NCBI RefSeq assembly: GCF_005889725.1
Contig: NZ_VCKX01000043.1
Coordinates: forward strand, 1 to 56,994
Origin: Nonomuraea zeae
Lineage (GTDB): Bacteria; Actinomycetota; Actinomycetes; Streptosporangiales; Streptosporangiaceae
Length of the DNA stretch: 56,994 bases
Reading direction: 5' to 3'
A program made the position numbers and the translations under genes. This document shows positions 9,058 to 17,288 of this stretch, piece after piece. The notes under the pieces are model-generated. The model was not told the DNA's origin. It saw only the letters and a list, made by a program, of their open reading frames with translations, and ran no database searches. Positions within the stretch are counted from its first letter, which is position 1, and each line of letters begins with the position of its first letter.

Positions 9058-10476
9058 ATGGACGACTTACTGAGGCTGGACGCGGTCGGGCAGGCGCAGG
9101 CGGTGAAGGACGGCCTGGTGTCGGCGCGCGAGCTGACCGAGGCCGCGATCGCCGCCATCGAGGCCCGCGACGGCGAGCTGAACGCGGTCATCTTCCGCCG
9201 GTTCGAGCGCGCGCTGGCCGAGATCGACGACCTCCCCGCGGACGCGCCCTTCCGCGGCGTGCCGATCCTGCTCAAGGATCTCGGCTGGCGGCAGGCGGGC
9301 GAGCCGTACAGCGCGGGCTCGAACGTCCGCGACGGTTTGACGGACGCCGCGGACGGCTATGGCGTGGTGCGGCTGCGCGCGGCCGGATTCGTCGTGCTGG
9401 GGCGGACGAACACGCCCGAGTTCGGCAGCACGATCACCACGGAGCCGGTGGCCTTCGGGCCGACGCGCAACCCGTACGACCTGGCGTACTCGGCGGGCGG
9501 GTCGAGCGGCGGCTCGGCGGCGGCGGTGGCGGCGGGGCTGGTCGCGCTGGCCACCGCCAGCGACGGCGGCGGGTCGATCCGCATCCCCGCGTCCATGTGC
9601 GGCCTGGTGGGTCTCAAGCCGTCGCGCGGCCGCGTGAGCCTGGGCCCGGCCATGGGGGAGGGCTGGAACGGGTTCTCGTGCCCGGGGTTCGTCAGCAGAA
9701 GCGTCCGGGACACGGCGGCGGCGCTCGACGTCGTCTCCGGCTACCACCCCGGCGACCCCTACGACGCGCCCGCGCTGCCCGGTCGGCTGGCGCTGGAAGC
9801 GGGGGCGGATCCCGGGCGGCTGCGGATCGGCTTCCTGACCGCGCACCCCCGTGGCGACGTGCCGGAGGCGCACGCGCCGGCCGAGGCCGTCACCAGGACC
9901 GCCGCGCTGCTGGCGGAGCTCGGCCACGACGTCGCGCCCGGCGGGCCCGAGGCGCTCGGGGAGCCGGACTTCACCCGGCACTTCGGCGCGATCGTGGCCG
10001 ACAACCTGGCCGCGCAGGTCGTCTCCCTGGGCGAGCTCCGCGGCGAGCCCGTTCGGCCGGAGGAGCTGGAGCCCCGCAACGCCGCCATGGCCGCCGCCGG
10101 GCGCGGGCACAGCGCGGCCGACCACATCCTGGCCACGCAGTGGGTGGACGGGTTCCGCCGCCGCATGGTCGCGTGGTGGAGCGCGGGGCACGACCTGCTG
10201 CTGATGCCCTCGCTGGGGGTGGAGCCGTTCCCGCTCGGCTGGATCCCGCCGGGGGACCTCAGCATCGCGCTCGGCCGGACCGCGCACGCCGTGGCCTTCA
10301 CCTCGCCGATCAACGCGACCGGGCAGCCGGCGATCTCGCTGCCCACGCACAGGACGGAGGCGGGGCTGCCGGTGGGCGTTCAGCTTGTGGCCGCGCCCGG
10401 CAGGGAGGACGTACTGATCAGGGTGGCGGCGCAGATCGAGCAGGCCAGGCCGTTCGAGCACCGGGCGATGGGCTGA
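9058..10476 (+). CDS. Amidase (amidase signature family)
   Basis: The ATG at 9058 has an AAGGAGG site six bases upstream and gives 472 residues. The catalytic triad of the amidase signature family is visible: Lys73 in ILLKDLG, the cis-serine in [10 protein letters not shown] (about 149-150) and the nucleophile Ser173 in [10 protein letters not shown]. The enzyme hydrolyses an amide bond in a small molecule or peptide; it could also be an aryl acylamidase. The context with an LLM oxidoreductase suggests a short degradation pathway. No GatB/GatC partner is nearby, so a GatA role is unlikely. Confidence 0.92.
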   Translation: MDDLLRLDAVGQAQAVKDGLVSARELTEAAIAAIEARDGELNAVIFRRFERALAEIDDLPADAPFRGVPILLKDLGWRQAGEPYSAGSNVRDGLTDAADGYGVVRLRAAGFVVLGRTNTPEFGSTITTEPVAFGPTRNPYDLAYSAGGSSGGSAAAVAAGLVALATASDGGGSIRIPASMCGLVGLKPSRGRVSLGPAMGEGWNGFSCPGFVSRSVRDTAAALDVVSGYHPGDPYDAPALPGRLALEAGADPGRLRIGFLTAHPRGDVPEAHAPAEAVTRTAALLAELGHDVAPGGPEALGEPDFTRHFGAIVADNLAAQVVSLGELRGEPVRPEELEPRNAAMAAAGRGHSAADHILATQWVDGFRRRMVAWWSAGHDLLLMPSLGVEPFPLGWIPPGDLSIALGRTAHAVAFTSPINATGQPAISLPTHRTEAGLPVGVQLVAAPGREDVLIRVAAQIEQARPFEHRAMG

Positions 10477-10541
10477 TCGCCAGGAACTCGTGGCGGTGGC
10501 GACGCGTTATGTCGTGAGAAGTCGGGGGTAGGGGGATTCTC

Positions 10542-10898
10542 ATGATGGCGAAGGCAGCACGGGCAGCGGCGGCGTGGCGCACGTACCGCGAGGTGACCAA
10601 GCCTGGATCGCCTGGCTTGATGACCAGGGTGCGGGCGATCCCGCGGATGGTCGGCGCGGTCATGCGCGGCCAGTACGCGGGCATGGGCAAGAGCAATCTG
10701 GCCCTGCTCGGGCTGGGCGTGGTCTACATCCTGTCGCCGATCGACGTCGTGCCCGACTTCCTCGTGCTGATCGGGGTGGCCGACGACTTCGGCGTGTTCC
10801 TGTGGCTGGCCGCCTCGCTGCTCGGCGAGAGCGGCCGCTACGTCCAGCACGAGCGCAGCATCATCCAGGGCAGGGCCGAAGGACTGGAAGAGGCCTAG
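10542..10898 (+). CDS. YkvA/DUF1232 family membrane protein
   Basis: A 118-residue protein with the family signature in LLGLGVVYILSPIDVVPDFL, where the SPIDxxPD motif sits in a hydrophobic helix, followed by a second hydrophobic segment (LIGVADDFGVFLWLAASLLG). The function of DUF1232 proteins is not established. The gene ends at a strong bidirectional hairpin shared with the convergent amidohydrolase gene. Confidence 0.88.
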   Translation: MMAKAARAAAAWRTYREVTKPGSPGLMTRVRAIPRMVGAVMRGQYAGMGKSNLALLGLGVVYILSPIDVVPDFLVLIGVADDFGVFLWLAASLLGESGRYVQHERSIIQGRAEGLEEA

Positions 10899-10917
10899 CC
10901 GCCCCCGCCGGGGCGGC
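10898..10917. terminator. Bidirectional terminator hairpin
   Basis: GCCGCCCC at 10898-10905 pairs perfectly with GGGGCGGC at 10910-10917 around a 4-base loop. The stem fills the whole space between two convergent stop codons, so it probably ends transcription from both sides. Confidence 0.7.
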
Positions 10918-12114
10918 CTAGATCTCCTCCATCCGCAGCCAGGCGCGCGAGGGCAGCGGGTGCCCGAACAGGCGGGCGGCGTTGCCGTAGGCGACCCTGG
11001 CGATGTCGGCGGGCGGGAGCGTGCCGAGGTTGCGCGCCACCGACTTCTGGGTGTCCGGCCAGGTCGAGTCGGAGTGCGGATAGCCGCTCTCCTGCAGCAC
11101 GTGGTCGAGGCCGACCGCGAGCCGCACCCCCGACAGGGCGTGGTCGTCGAGCGTGCCGAAGAAGAAGTTGCGGCGCAGCACCTCGCTGGGCTTGAGCCCG
11201 CCCTCCCACGACGCCTCGCTGGCGACCGGGTGGTCGAGGGCGTAGTCGGCGCGCTCGGCCAGCATGGGCAGCCAGCCCACGCCGCCCTCCACGATCAGGA
11301 TGCGCAGCGCGGGGAAGCGCAGCGGCAGCCCCGACCAGAGCCAGTCGGCGCAGGCGAACATGGCGCTGGTCGGCATCAGCGTGGTGATGGCCTCGATGGG
11401 CGTGTCGGGCGATGGCACGGGAGACCAGGACGAGTCGCCGGTGTGCAGCGCGACCACCGTGCCGGTCTCCTCGCAGGCGGCGAAGAACGGGTCCCAGTGG
11501 CCCGAGTGGATCGACGGCAGCCGGAGCCGGGTCGGGAACTCGGGGAAGACGACGGCCTTGAAGCCTCTGGCGGCGTTGGCGCGGATCTCCTTGGCGGCGA
11601 CGTCGGGATCGGGCAGCCACGGGAGCTGCAGGCCGACGATCCGCTCGGGGTAGGTGCCCGCCCAGACGTCGATGTGCCAGTCGTTCCAGGCTTTGACGAG
11701 GGCCAGGCCGAGCTCCTGGTCTCGGGTCCTGGCGAACGGCATGCCCGACTGCCCGGCCAGCATGCCGGGGAAGCAGAGCGCGGCCCAGATGCCCGCGACG
11801 TCCATGTCCTGGATGCGGGCCTCGATGTCGTGGCAGCCGGGGCGCATCTGCTCGAACCTGACCGGCTCGAGCGTCCACTGCTCGCGAGGCAGCCCGGCGC
11901 CCACGTCGATGCCGGCGCACGGGTAGGTGGCCCCGCCGTAGCGCCAGACCTGGTGACCCGCCTCCGTCTCCACGACCTTGGGCGCGACCTCGGCATATTT
12001 CTCCGGCAACCGGCCTTCGAAGAGGTCAGGCGGCTCGATCAGGTGATCGTCGGCGGAAATGATCACGTAGTCGCGCCGCCTCGGATCCGGGTCGGGGAGC
12101 AGCGGCGTAGTCAC
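10918..12114 (-). CDS. Amidohydrolase family protein
   Basis: A 398-residue metal-dependent hydrolase of the amidohydrolase_2 type. The N-terminal YVIISADDHLIEPPDLF corresponds to the first-strand metal site (here DDHL, the DxH form), VALHTGD carries a second histidine, and the C-terminal YPHSDSTWPDT carries the conserved Asp region. Relatives include decarboxylases such as gamma-resorcylate or aminocarboxymuconate semialdehyde decarboxylase, so decarboxylation rather than hydrolysis is possible. The start is a GTG at 12114. An inverted repeat lies 22 bases upstream. Confidence 0.85.
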   Translation of the reverse strand: MTTPLLPDPDPRRRDYVIISADDHLIEPPDLFEGRLPEKYAEVAPKVVETEAGHQVWRYGGATYPCAGIDVGAGLPREQWTLEPVRFEQMRPGCHDIEARIQDMDVAGIWAALCFPGMLAGQSGMPFARTRDQELGLALVKAWNDWHIDVWAGTYPERIVGLQLPWLPDPDVAAKEIRANAARGFKAVVFPEFPTRLRLPSIHSGHWDPFFAACEETGTVVALHTGDSSWSPVPSPDTPIEAITTLMPTSAMFACADWLWSGLPLRFPALRILIVEGGVGWLPMLAERADYALDHPVASEASWEGGLKPSEVLRRNFFFGTLDDHALSGVRLAVGLDHVLQESGYPHSDSTWPDTQKSVARNLGTLPPADIARVAYGNAARLFGHPLPSRAWLRMEEI

Positions 12115-12135
12115 GCGAGTAACCGTACGACGGCG

Positions 12136-12165
12136 GGATAACGTCGAACAAGCTGCGACGTATCC
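12136..12165. promoter_or_regulatory. Inverted repeat upstream of the amidohydrolase gene
   Basis: GGATAACGTCG (12136-12146) and CGACGTATCC (12156-12165) are complementary except for one extra base. The position, 22-51 bases upstream of the amidohydrolase start on the minus strand, suits an operator. The cognate regulator is not obvious. Confidence 0.35.
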
Positions 12166-12280
12166 GTTGGGTATCCGAGACTCTGCGACCCGGGACCGCC
12201 GGGAGGGGGATGTGGCGATCCCGGGTATAGCAGGGGCCCGCTCGCCGAGGGGTGGTGCCCAACGCGGACCCGGGGCCCCA

Positions 12281-13024
12281 CTACCCCTCCCGCGGCGGGT
12301 TAGTCAGGAGATGTCCACGAAGTTCGCCGATCGCTTCCGGCGAAAGCCGGAGGACATCTGTGACGTACCTCTCGATGGAGGCGTGCCGCTCCGCGAGGTC
12401 TGTCAGGAAGAACCGCATGGCCTCGGCGGGGGCCAGGCCGAACCCCGGCCACAGCGGTGCGTCCGGATGCCGTCTCCGCCAGTCGCTGATGAACCGGTCG
12501 GTGGCCAGCCCGGTGAGCGCGTAGTCGGCCACGATGTCGTCCTCGCCCACGCCCGCCAGGGACAGGGTCAGCGCGATGAGCACCCCGGTGCGGTCCTTGC
12601 CCGCCGCGCAGTGGATGACGACGGGCGCGTTGTCGGCCCGCGCGATCGTCTCCAGGGCGGTCCTGAGGTTCTCGACGCCGTCCTCGGTGACCTCCAGGTA
12701 GCGGTCGGCCAGGTATCGGGCGACGCCTGCCTGCTCGTCGAAGGCGGCGACCTCCCACCTCCGCCCCTCGATGGGCAGGTTCTGGTAGAACTGCCCCTCG
12801 CTCTCCGGGACCCGTCCGGCCTTCTCCACCTCGTACGGATGGCGTAGATCGATGACGCTGCGCACGCGCAGCGCGCGGAAGGCCGGCAGGTCGTCCCCGG
12901 CCAGCCAGCCCAGTGAGTCGGCCCGGTAGAGCCGCTGCCACTGGACGGTCCGCCCGTCCCTGGTGGCATATCCACCTACGTCGCGAAAATTACACAGGTT
13001 CGTGAACTCAATGTGGCGGAGCAC
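12281..13024 (-). CDS. Tyrosine-protein phosphatase (PtpB-like)
   Basis: A 247-residue phosphatase with the P-loop HCAAGKDRTGVL (Cys139, Arg145 by this start) and the N-terminal LCNFRDVGGYATRDGRTV signature of the Y_phosphatase3 group, which includes mycobacterial PtpB and lipid-directed relatives. It should dephosphorylate phosphotyrosine or phosphoinositide. A GTG at 13024 was preferred to the TTG at 13030 because AAGG lies eight bases before the GTG but only two before the TTG. It follows the SURF1 gene by ten bases in the same direction, so it is the third gene of an HxlR-SURF1-phosphatase operon. Confidence 0.9.
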   Translation of the reverse strand: MLRHIEFTNLCNFRDVGGYATRDGRTVQWQRLYRADSLGWLAGDDLPAFRALRVRSVIDLRHPYEVEKAGRVPESEGQFYQNLPIEGRRWEVAAFDEQAGVARYLADRYLEVTEDGVENLRTALETIARADNAPVVIHCAAGKDRTGVLIALTLSLAGVGEDDIVADYALTGLATDRFISDWRRRHPDAPLWPGFGLAPAEAMRFFLTDLAERHASIERYVTDVLRLSPEAIGELRGHLLTNPPREG

Positions 13025-13034
13025 GCTCAATACC

Positions 13035-13853
13035 TTAATTGGCGGCGGTCTCGGCCTCTTCTGCCACGACTGCGCCGGAAGACTCCTGCGCCCTGCGCTC
13101 GGCCACCTCGCGCCGGATCAGCAGGATCCAGCCGGCGATCGCGATCCCGATGAACAGCCACCACTGGACGCCGTAGGCCAGGTTGAGCCCGCCTCCGGAG
13201 CCGACGTCGGGCGCGGGCACGGGCTCGGGCGCTGCAGCGGGCTTGGGCTGCTGCTCGGTCAGCTCGACGTATCCCCCCACGAGCTGGTACGGGAGCCCTT
13301 CGCCGATCTTCGCGGGATTGATGAGCAGGACCTGGCCGGCCGGGAGCCCGGATCGCTCGCGGATGCCGCTGGACTCCTCGGTCTCGCTCGGGCGTAGCCG
13401 CCCGGTGACAGTTACCTGTCCAGTGGGCGCGGGAGGCACCTCGGGCGCAGTGTCGGCGGTGGCGCCCGCCTTGACCCAGCCCCTGTTGACGATCACGGCC
13501 GTGCCGGGGCCGGTGACCAAGGGGGTCAGCACGTAGTAGCCGGGCATCCCCGCCTGGGGGCGGCGGCGTACGAGGAGGGCGTGGGACGGGTCGTACGTGC
13601 CGGCCACCGTCACGGTACGGAACCGGTCGTCCTGCCGGACCTGCTGCCCGGGAGCCGCCAGCCGGTCCAGCGGCACCGGCGCGGCCTCGATGTTCGAGGT
13701 GACCCGGTCGCTGTTGGCGGAGCGCTCTTCGAACCGCCCGAACTGCCACCGCCCGAGGAACACGAAAGCGGGGATGACCAGCAGCACCACCACGTGCAGC
13801 GCGAGCCATCGGGGAGTCAGCAGGAACCGGTACACGCCTTCAAGGGTAGGCAC
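13035..13853 (-). CDS. SURF1 family cytochrome oxidase assembly protein
   Basis: The 272-residue protein has two membrane helices (about residues 16-34 and 228-248) bracketing an extracytoplasmic domain, the normal SURF1 layout. Family motifs visible are LGRWQFGRFEER near the first helix, PGYYVLTPLV, VIVNRGWVKAG and YGVQWWLFIGIAIAGW at the second helix. SURF1 helps heme insertion and maturation of aa3-type cytochrome oxidase. The GTG start has AAGGAG upstream. An alanine/proline-rich insertion before the second helix is common in actinobacteria. It is flanked closely by HxlR and phosphatase genes. Confidence 0.93.
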   Translation of the reverse strand: MPTLEGVYRFLLTPRWLALHVVVLLVIPAFVFLGRWQFGRFEERSANSDRVTSNIEAAPVPLDRLAAPGQQVRQDDRFRTVTVAGTYDPSHALLVRRRPQAGMPGYYVLTPLVTGPGTAVIVNRGWVKAGATADTAPEVPPAPTGQVTVTGRLRPSETEESSGIRERSGLPAGQVLLINPAKIGEGLPYQLVGGYVELTEQQPKPAAAPEPVPAPDVGSGGGLNLAYGVQWWLFIGIAIAGWILLIRREVAERRAQESSGAVVAEEAETAAN

Positions 13854-13886
13854 CGACCCCCGTGCTCCTTCACGCGCCCGGCCTGC

Positions 13887-14354
13887 TCAGGCGCTCCTGA
13901 GCTCGGCGCCGTCGCCCGGCACCGGGGTGACCTCGCGCGGCCCCGGCACGTCGTGGCCGTCCGCGCAGCGGAAGTGCTGCTCGATGGGGGCTCCGCAGTC
14001 GCGGTGGGTGAGCAGCACGGGCGGCCCCTCCTCGCCCGACAGGTGTTTGTCGCCCCAGTGCATGAGCGCGACCAGCAGCGGATAGAGGTCGCGGCCCTTC
14101 TCGGTGAGCCGGTATTCGTCGCGCTGGCGCTGGCCCGGCTCGCGATAGGGCACCTTGCGCAGCAGCCCTTCGTCGACCAGCCGGGCCAGGCGCGCGCTGA
14201 GCACCTGGCGGGGGGCACCGGTGATCGCCTGCATGTCGGCGAACCGCCGCACGCCGCTGAACGCCTCGCGCAGCACGAGGAAGGTCCACTTCTCCCCGAC
14301 GATGTCCAGGGTGCGCTCGATCGAGCAGTTGGTCACCCGGAAGGGAACGCTCAT
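13887..14354 (-). CDS. HxlR family winged-helix regulator
   Basis: A 155-residue protein with the HxlR pattern: CSIERTLDIVGEKWTFLVLR, then GVRRFADMQAITGAPRQVLS, a helix-turn-helix, and DEYRLTEKGRDLYPLLVALM. A C-terminal extension with two cysteines (HRDCGAPIEQHFRCADGH) may bind metal or sense redox state; that is inference. TATAAT lies six bases before the ATG, so the transcript is probably leaderless. An inverted repeat overlapping this promoter suggests autoregulation and control of the divergent GNAT-TetR pair. SURF1 follows 33 bases downstream. Confidence 0.92.
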   Translation of the reverse strand: MSVPFRVTNCSIERTLDIVGEKWTFLVLREAFSGVRRFADMQAITGAPRQVLSARLARLVDEGLLRKVPYREPGQRQRDEYRLTEKGRDLYPLLVALMHWGDKHLSGEEGPPVLLTHRDCGAPIEQHFRCADGHDVPGPREVTPVPGDGAELRSA

Positions 14355-14360
14355 CCCTTC

Positions 14361-14390
14361 ATTATACCTGAGTTCGATTGACAGACTCAG
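14361..14390. promoter_or_regulatory. HxlR promoter (TATAAT) and inverted repeat
   Basis: On the minus strand TATAAT (14366-14361) is six bases from the HxlR ATG, predicting a leaderless mRNA. CTGAGT (14368-14373) and ACTCAG (14385-14390) form a perfect inverted repeat with an 11-base spacer immediately upstream. A TTGACA on the plus strand (14378-14383) may serve the divergent GNAT gene, though no good -10 follows it. Confidence 0.55.
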
Positions 14391-14413
14391 GGGCTGCGAG
14401 GCACGCTGAGTCT

Positions 14414-14929
14414 ATGCACGGAACTCAGATCCGCCCGGCCCGTCCGGAGGACGAGGAACGGATCAGACGATTCCTGACCGGGCTCTCGCTGCACACGCAG
14501 ACGCTGCGCTTCTTCACCGGCATCACCAGCCCGGCGGGCGGCCTGCTGCGCACGCTGCTCGCGGTGGACGAACGCCGCGACGCGCTCGTCGCGACCATCG
14601 AGGGGGGCGAGATCATCGGGCACGCCATGAGCTACCAGGGCGAGTGCGCCGACGTGGAGATCGCGGTGGTCGTGGCCGACCAGTGGCAGGGGTTCGGGCT
14701 CGGGCCGCGGCTGATCGACACGCTGCTGCTGCGGGCCGCCGTACGGGGGGCGAAGACCGTGGGCATGGACGTTCTGGGGGAGAACCGGCGCGTGCTCAGG
14801 CTCATCCGGCGGATCTGGCCGGACGCCACGATGAAGGTCGCGTCGGGGGCGGTGGAAGTCACCGCTATGATCGATCAGGCCCGGTTATTTGCGGAACAAG
14901 GTTCTGGTAGCACACCATTGACTTTGTGA
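14414..14929 (+). CDS. GNAT family N-acetyltransferase
   Basis: The 171-residue protein begins MHGTQIRPARPEDEERIRRF. It shows the GNAT acetyl-CoA region: ADVEIAVVVADQWQGFGLGP, a variant of the Q/RxxGxG/A loop (QGFGLG), then helix and VLGENRRVLRLIRRI corresponding to motif B. Similar short GNATs occur fused to acyl-CoA synthetases, but here the protein stands alone. The ATG at 14414 was chosen over a TTG at 14378 that lies inside the promoter region. The stop overlaps the GTG of the following TetR gene by three bases, indicating coupling. Substrate unknown. Confidence 0.87.
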   Translation: MHGTQIRPARPEDEERIRRFLTGLSLHTQTLRFFTGITSPAGGLLRTLLAVDERRDALVATIEGGEIIGHAMSYQGECADVEIAVVVADQWQGFGLGPRLIDTLLLRAAVRGAKTVGMDVLGENRRVLRLIRRIWPDATMKVASGAVEVTAMIDQARLFAEQGSGSTPLTL

Positions 14930-15522
14930 AGAGTGTCAAGAACGGACGCGACGGCCGTACGCGCATCATCGAGGGCGCCCTCCGCCGGTTCAGCCAGGAC
15001 GGGGTGTCGGCCACCACGCTGGCCAGTCTCCGTGAGGAGAGCGGCGTCAGTGTCGGCAGTTTCTACCACCACTTCGCCAGCAAAGAGCATGTCTTCGGCG
15101 TCCTGTACGCCGAGATACTGACCGCGTACCAGGCGGCGTTCCTCGCCGAGCTGGTCCGCCACGAAGAGGCACGCGACGGGATCGAGGCGGTCGTCGCCCT
15201 CCACATGCGGTGGGCGGGCGAGCACCCGGAGCGGGCCAGGCTGCTGATCAGCGAGCGGCCACCGCGCAAGCAGGAGCCGGGCGGCGCGGAGGTGGCCGAG
15301 GAGCGCCGCGCCTTCTTCCGCAAGGTCTCCGACTGGTGGCGGCCGCACATGAAGAACGGCCTGCTCCAGCCGGTGCACGCGACCATGTGCTACGTGCTGT
15401 GGCTGGGGCCCGCGCAGGAGATGTGCCGGCTGTGGTTCGCGGGGGCGCACACGCCGACGGAGGAGGAGATCAAGGGGCTGGGCGAGGCGGCCTGGCAGAG
15501 CCTGCGCCAGCGTCCCGAGTAG
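14926..15522 (+). CDS. TetR family transcriptional regulator
   Basis: A 198-residue regulator starting at a GTG that overlaps the GNAT stop. The DNA-binding region reads IIEGALRRFSQDGVSATTLA then EESGVSVGSFYHHFASKEHV. The C-terminal domain resembles the TetR_C group that includes a conserved MCYVLWLGPAQEMCRLWFAG segment. Because it is translationally coupled to the GNAT gene, it may regulate that operon or a distant target. The gene is followed by an array of stop-codon-containing tandem repeats. Confidence 0.9.
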   Translation: MKSVKNGRDGRTRIIEGALRRFSQDGVSATTLASLREESGVSVGSFYHHFASKEHVFGVLYAEILTAYQAAFLAELVRHEEARDGIEAVVALHMRWAGEHPERARLLISERPPRKQEPGGAEVAEERRAFFRKVSDWWRPHMKNGLLQPVHATMCYVLWLGPAQEMCRLWFAGAHTPTEEEIKGLGEAAWQSLRQRPE

Positions 15523-15616
15523 GCGTTCCCCGAGTAGGCGTTCCCCGAGAAGCGTTCCCCGAGAAGCGTTCCCCGAGAAGCGTTCCCCAAGTAAGCGCTC
15601 CCCGAGTAAGCGTTCC
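15511..15616 (+). repeat. About eight 14-15-base repeats spanning the TetR stop codon
   Basis: The unit GCGTTCCCCGAGTAG or GCGTTCCCCGAGAA repeats from 15511 to about 15616. The first copy contains the last codons and the TAG stop of the TetR gene; later copies carry TAG or TAA at the same place or a degraded form. A second, 19-base repeat (TTTCGCGAGGTCGGCGGGC) occurs twice downstream at about 15680-15722. Confidence 0.85.
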
Positions 15617-15782
15617 GCGCGGCCGGGGGAGCCTTCTCCGGGCTCTGGCGAGCCCCTTCTCCCCGAGGCCGGCCGGAGTCTTTCGCGAGGTCGGCGGGCG
15701 TCTTTCGCGAGGTCGGCGGGCACCGTTTCACCTGCGCGGGGAGCAATGATCTGAGCACCGTCTGTGGTGTTATTGTCCACAT

Positions 15783-16757
15783 GTGAGACGACCTCGGGCG
15801 CTGGTACTGCCCGCCTTGCCGGAGAGCGCGCTCGCCCGCCTGGGCGAGATCGCCGTGCTGGCCGAGGTTCCCGCACGTCCAAGCCTCGGCTTCACCGACG
15901 AGCAGCTCGCCGATCTGGTCATCGAGACCGGCGCGACGGTGCTCATCACCGACGGCGACCAGGTGCGCACGTCGGTGCTCGGGCTGCACCTGGACATCGT
16001 GGCCGTCATGGGGCCGCCCACGAGCGTCGACCTGGCGCTGGCGGCCGAGCGTGGGGTGATCGTCCTGCATGCCGCCGACCGCGACGCCGAAGCGGTCGCC
16101 GAGCTGACGCTGGCGCTGATGTTCGCGGTCAGCAGGAACATCGTCACCGCCGACAGGGAAGTACGCGGAGGGCGCGCCTACCACGACAGGGTGCCGCCGG
16201 CGCAGCGCCATCGCGGCCGGCGGCTGACCGGCAGGACGTTCGGCATCGTGGGGCTCGGCCGGGTCGGCAGGGCCATGCGCTGGCGCTGCGAGGGCCTGGG
16301 CATGCAGGTGATCGCCTGCGACCCGTTCGTGCCCGAGGCCACCCACACGCTGCCCGCGCTGCTGGCTGAGTCGGACGTGGTGTCGCTGCACGTGCCGCTG
16401 ACCGCGGAGACGCGGGGCTTCTTCGGCTACACCGAGTTCGGGGCGATGCGGCCGGGCTCGATCTACCTCAACACCTCACGCGGGGCGCTGCACGACCTGA
16501 CGGCGCTGGTCGACGCCCTGCGCTGGGGGCAGGTGGGAGGTGCTGGGCTCGACCACTTCGAAGGCGAGTGGCTGGATCCGGCCCACCCTCTGACCAGCCT
16601 GCCGAACGTGGTGCTGACGCCCCGCCTGGGCGAGGCCACCGGTGAGAGCCAGGAGGAGCTGGCGGACGCGCTGGTGGAGGACATCGGGCGGCTGCTGCGC
16701 GGTGAGGAGCCGGCCCACGCGTACGCGCCGGTCCTGCCGCTCGCCGGCTCCGCGTAA
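15783..16757 (+). CDS. D-2-hydroxyacid dehydrogenase-like protein lacking the catalytic His
   Basis: The 324-residue protein has the NAD-binding loop GLGRVG at 157-162, the catalytic-type Arg233 in NTSRGAL and Glu262 in the DHFEGEWLDP segment. The third catalytic residue, histidine in the usual TPH motif, is replaced by Arg281 (VVLTPRLGEAT). The family reduces 2-keto acids or oxidises 2-hydroxyacids with NAD(P)H; this copy may be altered in activity or specificity. The GTG start is used because the overlapping ATG at 15781 is followed at once by a stop. Neighbours do not suggest a pathway. Confidence 0.88.
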   Translation: MRRPRALVLPALPESALARLGEIAVLAEVPARPSLGFTDEQLADLVIETGATVLITDGDQVRTSVLGLHLDIVAVMGPPTSVDLALAAERGVIVLHAADRDAEAVAELTLALMFAVSRNIVTADREVRGGRAYHDRVPPAQRHRGRRLTGRTFGIVGLGRVGRAMRWRCEGLGMQVIACDPFVPEATHTLPALLAESDVVSLHVPLTAETRGFFGYTEFGAMRPGSIYLNTSRGALHDLTALVDALRWGQVGGAGLDHFEGEWLDPAHPLTSLPNVVLTPRLGEATGESQEELADALVEDIGRLLRGEEPAHAYAPVLPLAGSA

Positions 16758-16815
16758 CGGCCGGGCCGGGGTGCTGATGCCGGCCAGGTCCGCGTGGCGG
16801 CCGGGCCGGGGTTCT
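16746..16815 (+). repeat. 40-base duplication across the dehydrogenase stop codon
   Basis: A segment of about 30 bases holding the end of the gene and its TAA (16746-16775) is repeated at 16787-16815 with the stop changed to TGG. Both copies contain CGGCCGGGCCGGGGT. Confidence 0.75.
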
Positions 16816-16834
16816 CGTCGGGTCCGTGTGCGGG

Positions 16835-17137
16835 TCAGGCCGGCTGCCGGAGGCGGGTGGGGACGCGCCAGCTCGCCCTGTCGAGGGAGATGTCCAGCCG
16901 CAGGTCACCACGCTGCCTGCGCAACCCGGGCACCCGCACCCGGTCATGCACGTCGAACCGGCCCCGGTGCGGATAACCGAACCCCAGCTCGCCCGGCAGC
17001 ACGCGCAGGTCGTCGCGGTTGCCGCAGCGCGGGCACGTCCATGACACCAGGTCCATGCCGCGGTTGTAGTCGGAGCAGGCGCTGAAGTACTCATCCGGCC
17101 TGAACCGGGACTCGCAGGCCAAGCAGGGGATCAGCAT
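16835..17137 (-). CDS. Small zinc-ribbon protein of unknown function
   Basis: A 100-residue frame with an ideal ribosome site (GAGGAG, seven bases before the ATG). It has two CxxC pairs, CLAC at residues 5-8 and CPRC near 35-38, separated by about 27 residues, which is a zinc-ribbon arrangement. The rest is rich in arginine and aspartate and suggests nucleic-acid or protein binding. No family name can be given. It is divergent from the methyltransferase gene, and its 3' end runs into a repeat region after the dehydrogenase gene. Confidence 0.6.
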   Translation of the reverse strand: MLIPCLACESRFRPDEYFSACSDYNRGMDLVSWTCPRCGNRDDLRVLPGELGFGYPHRGRFDVHDRVRVPGLRRQRGDLRLDISLDRASWRVPTRLRQPA

Positions 17138-17288
17138 GGGTCCGCTCCTCGGGAGAACGTGGTGACACCCCTAGAGATACCGCTCGCCACTTGTCCACCG
17201 CTTGCAGAACGCTTGGGTACCTAAGTAACAGTATGAGCACTGTCGGTATCAGATCATGCGCAGGAGCCTGCGGTGCAAGGATGGACTC

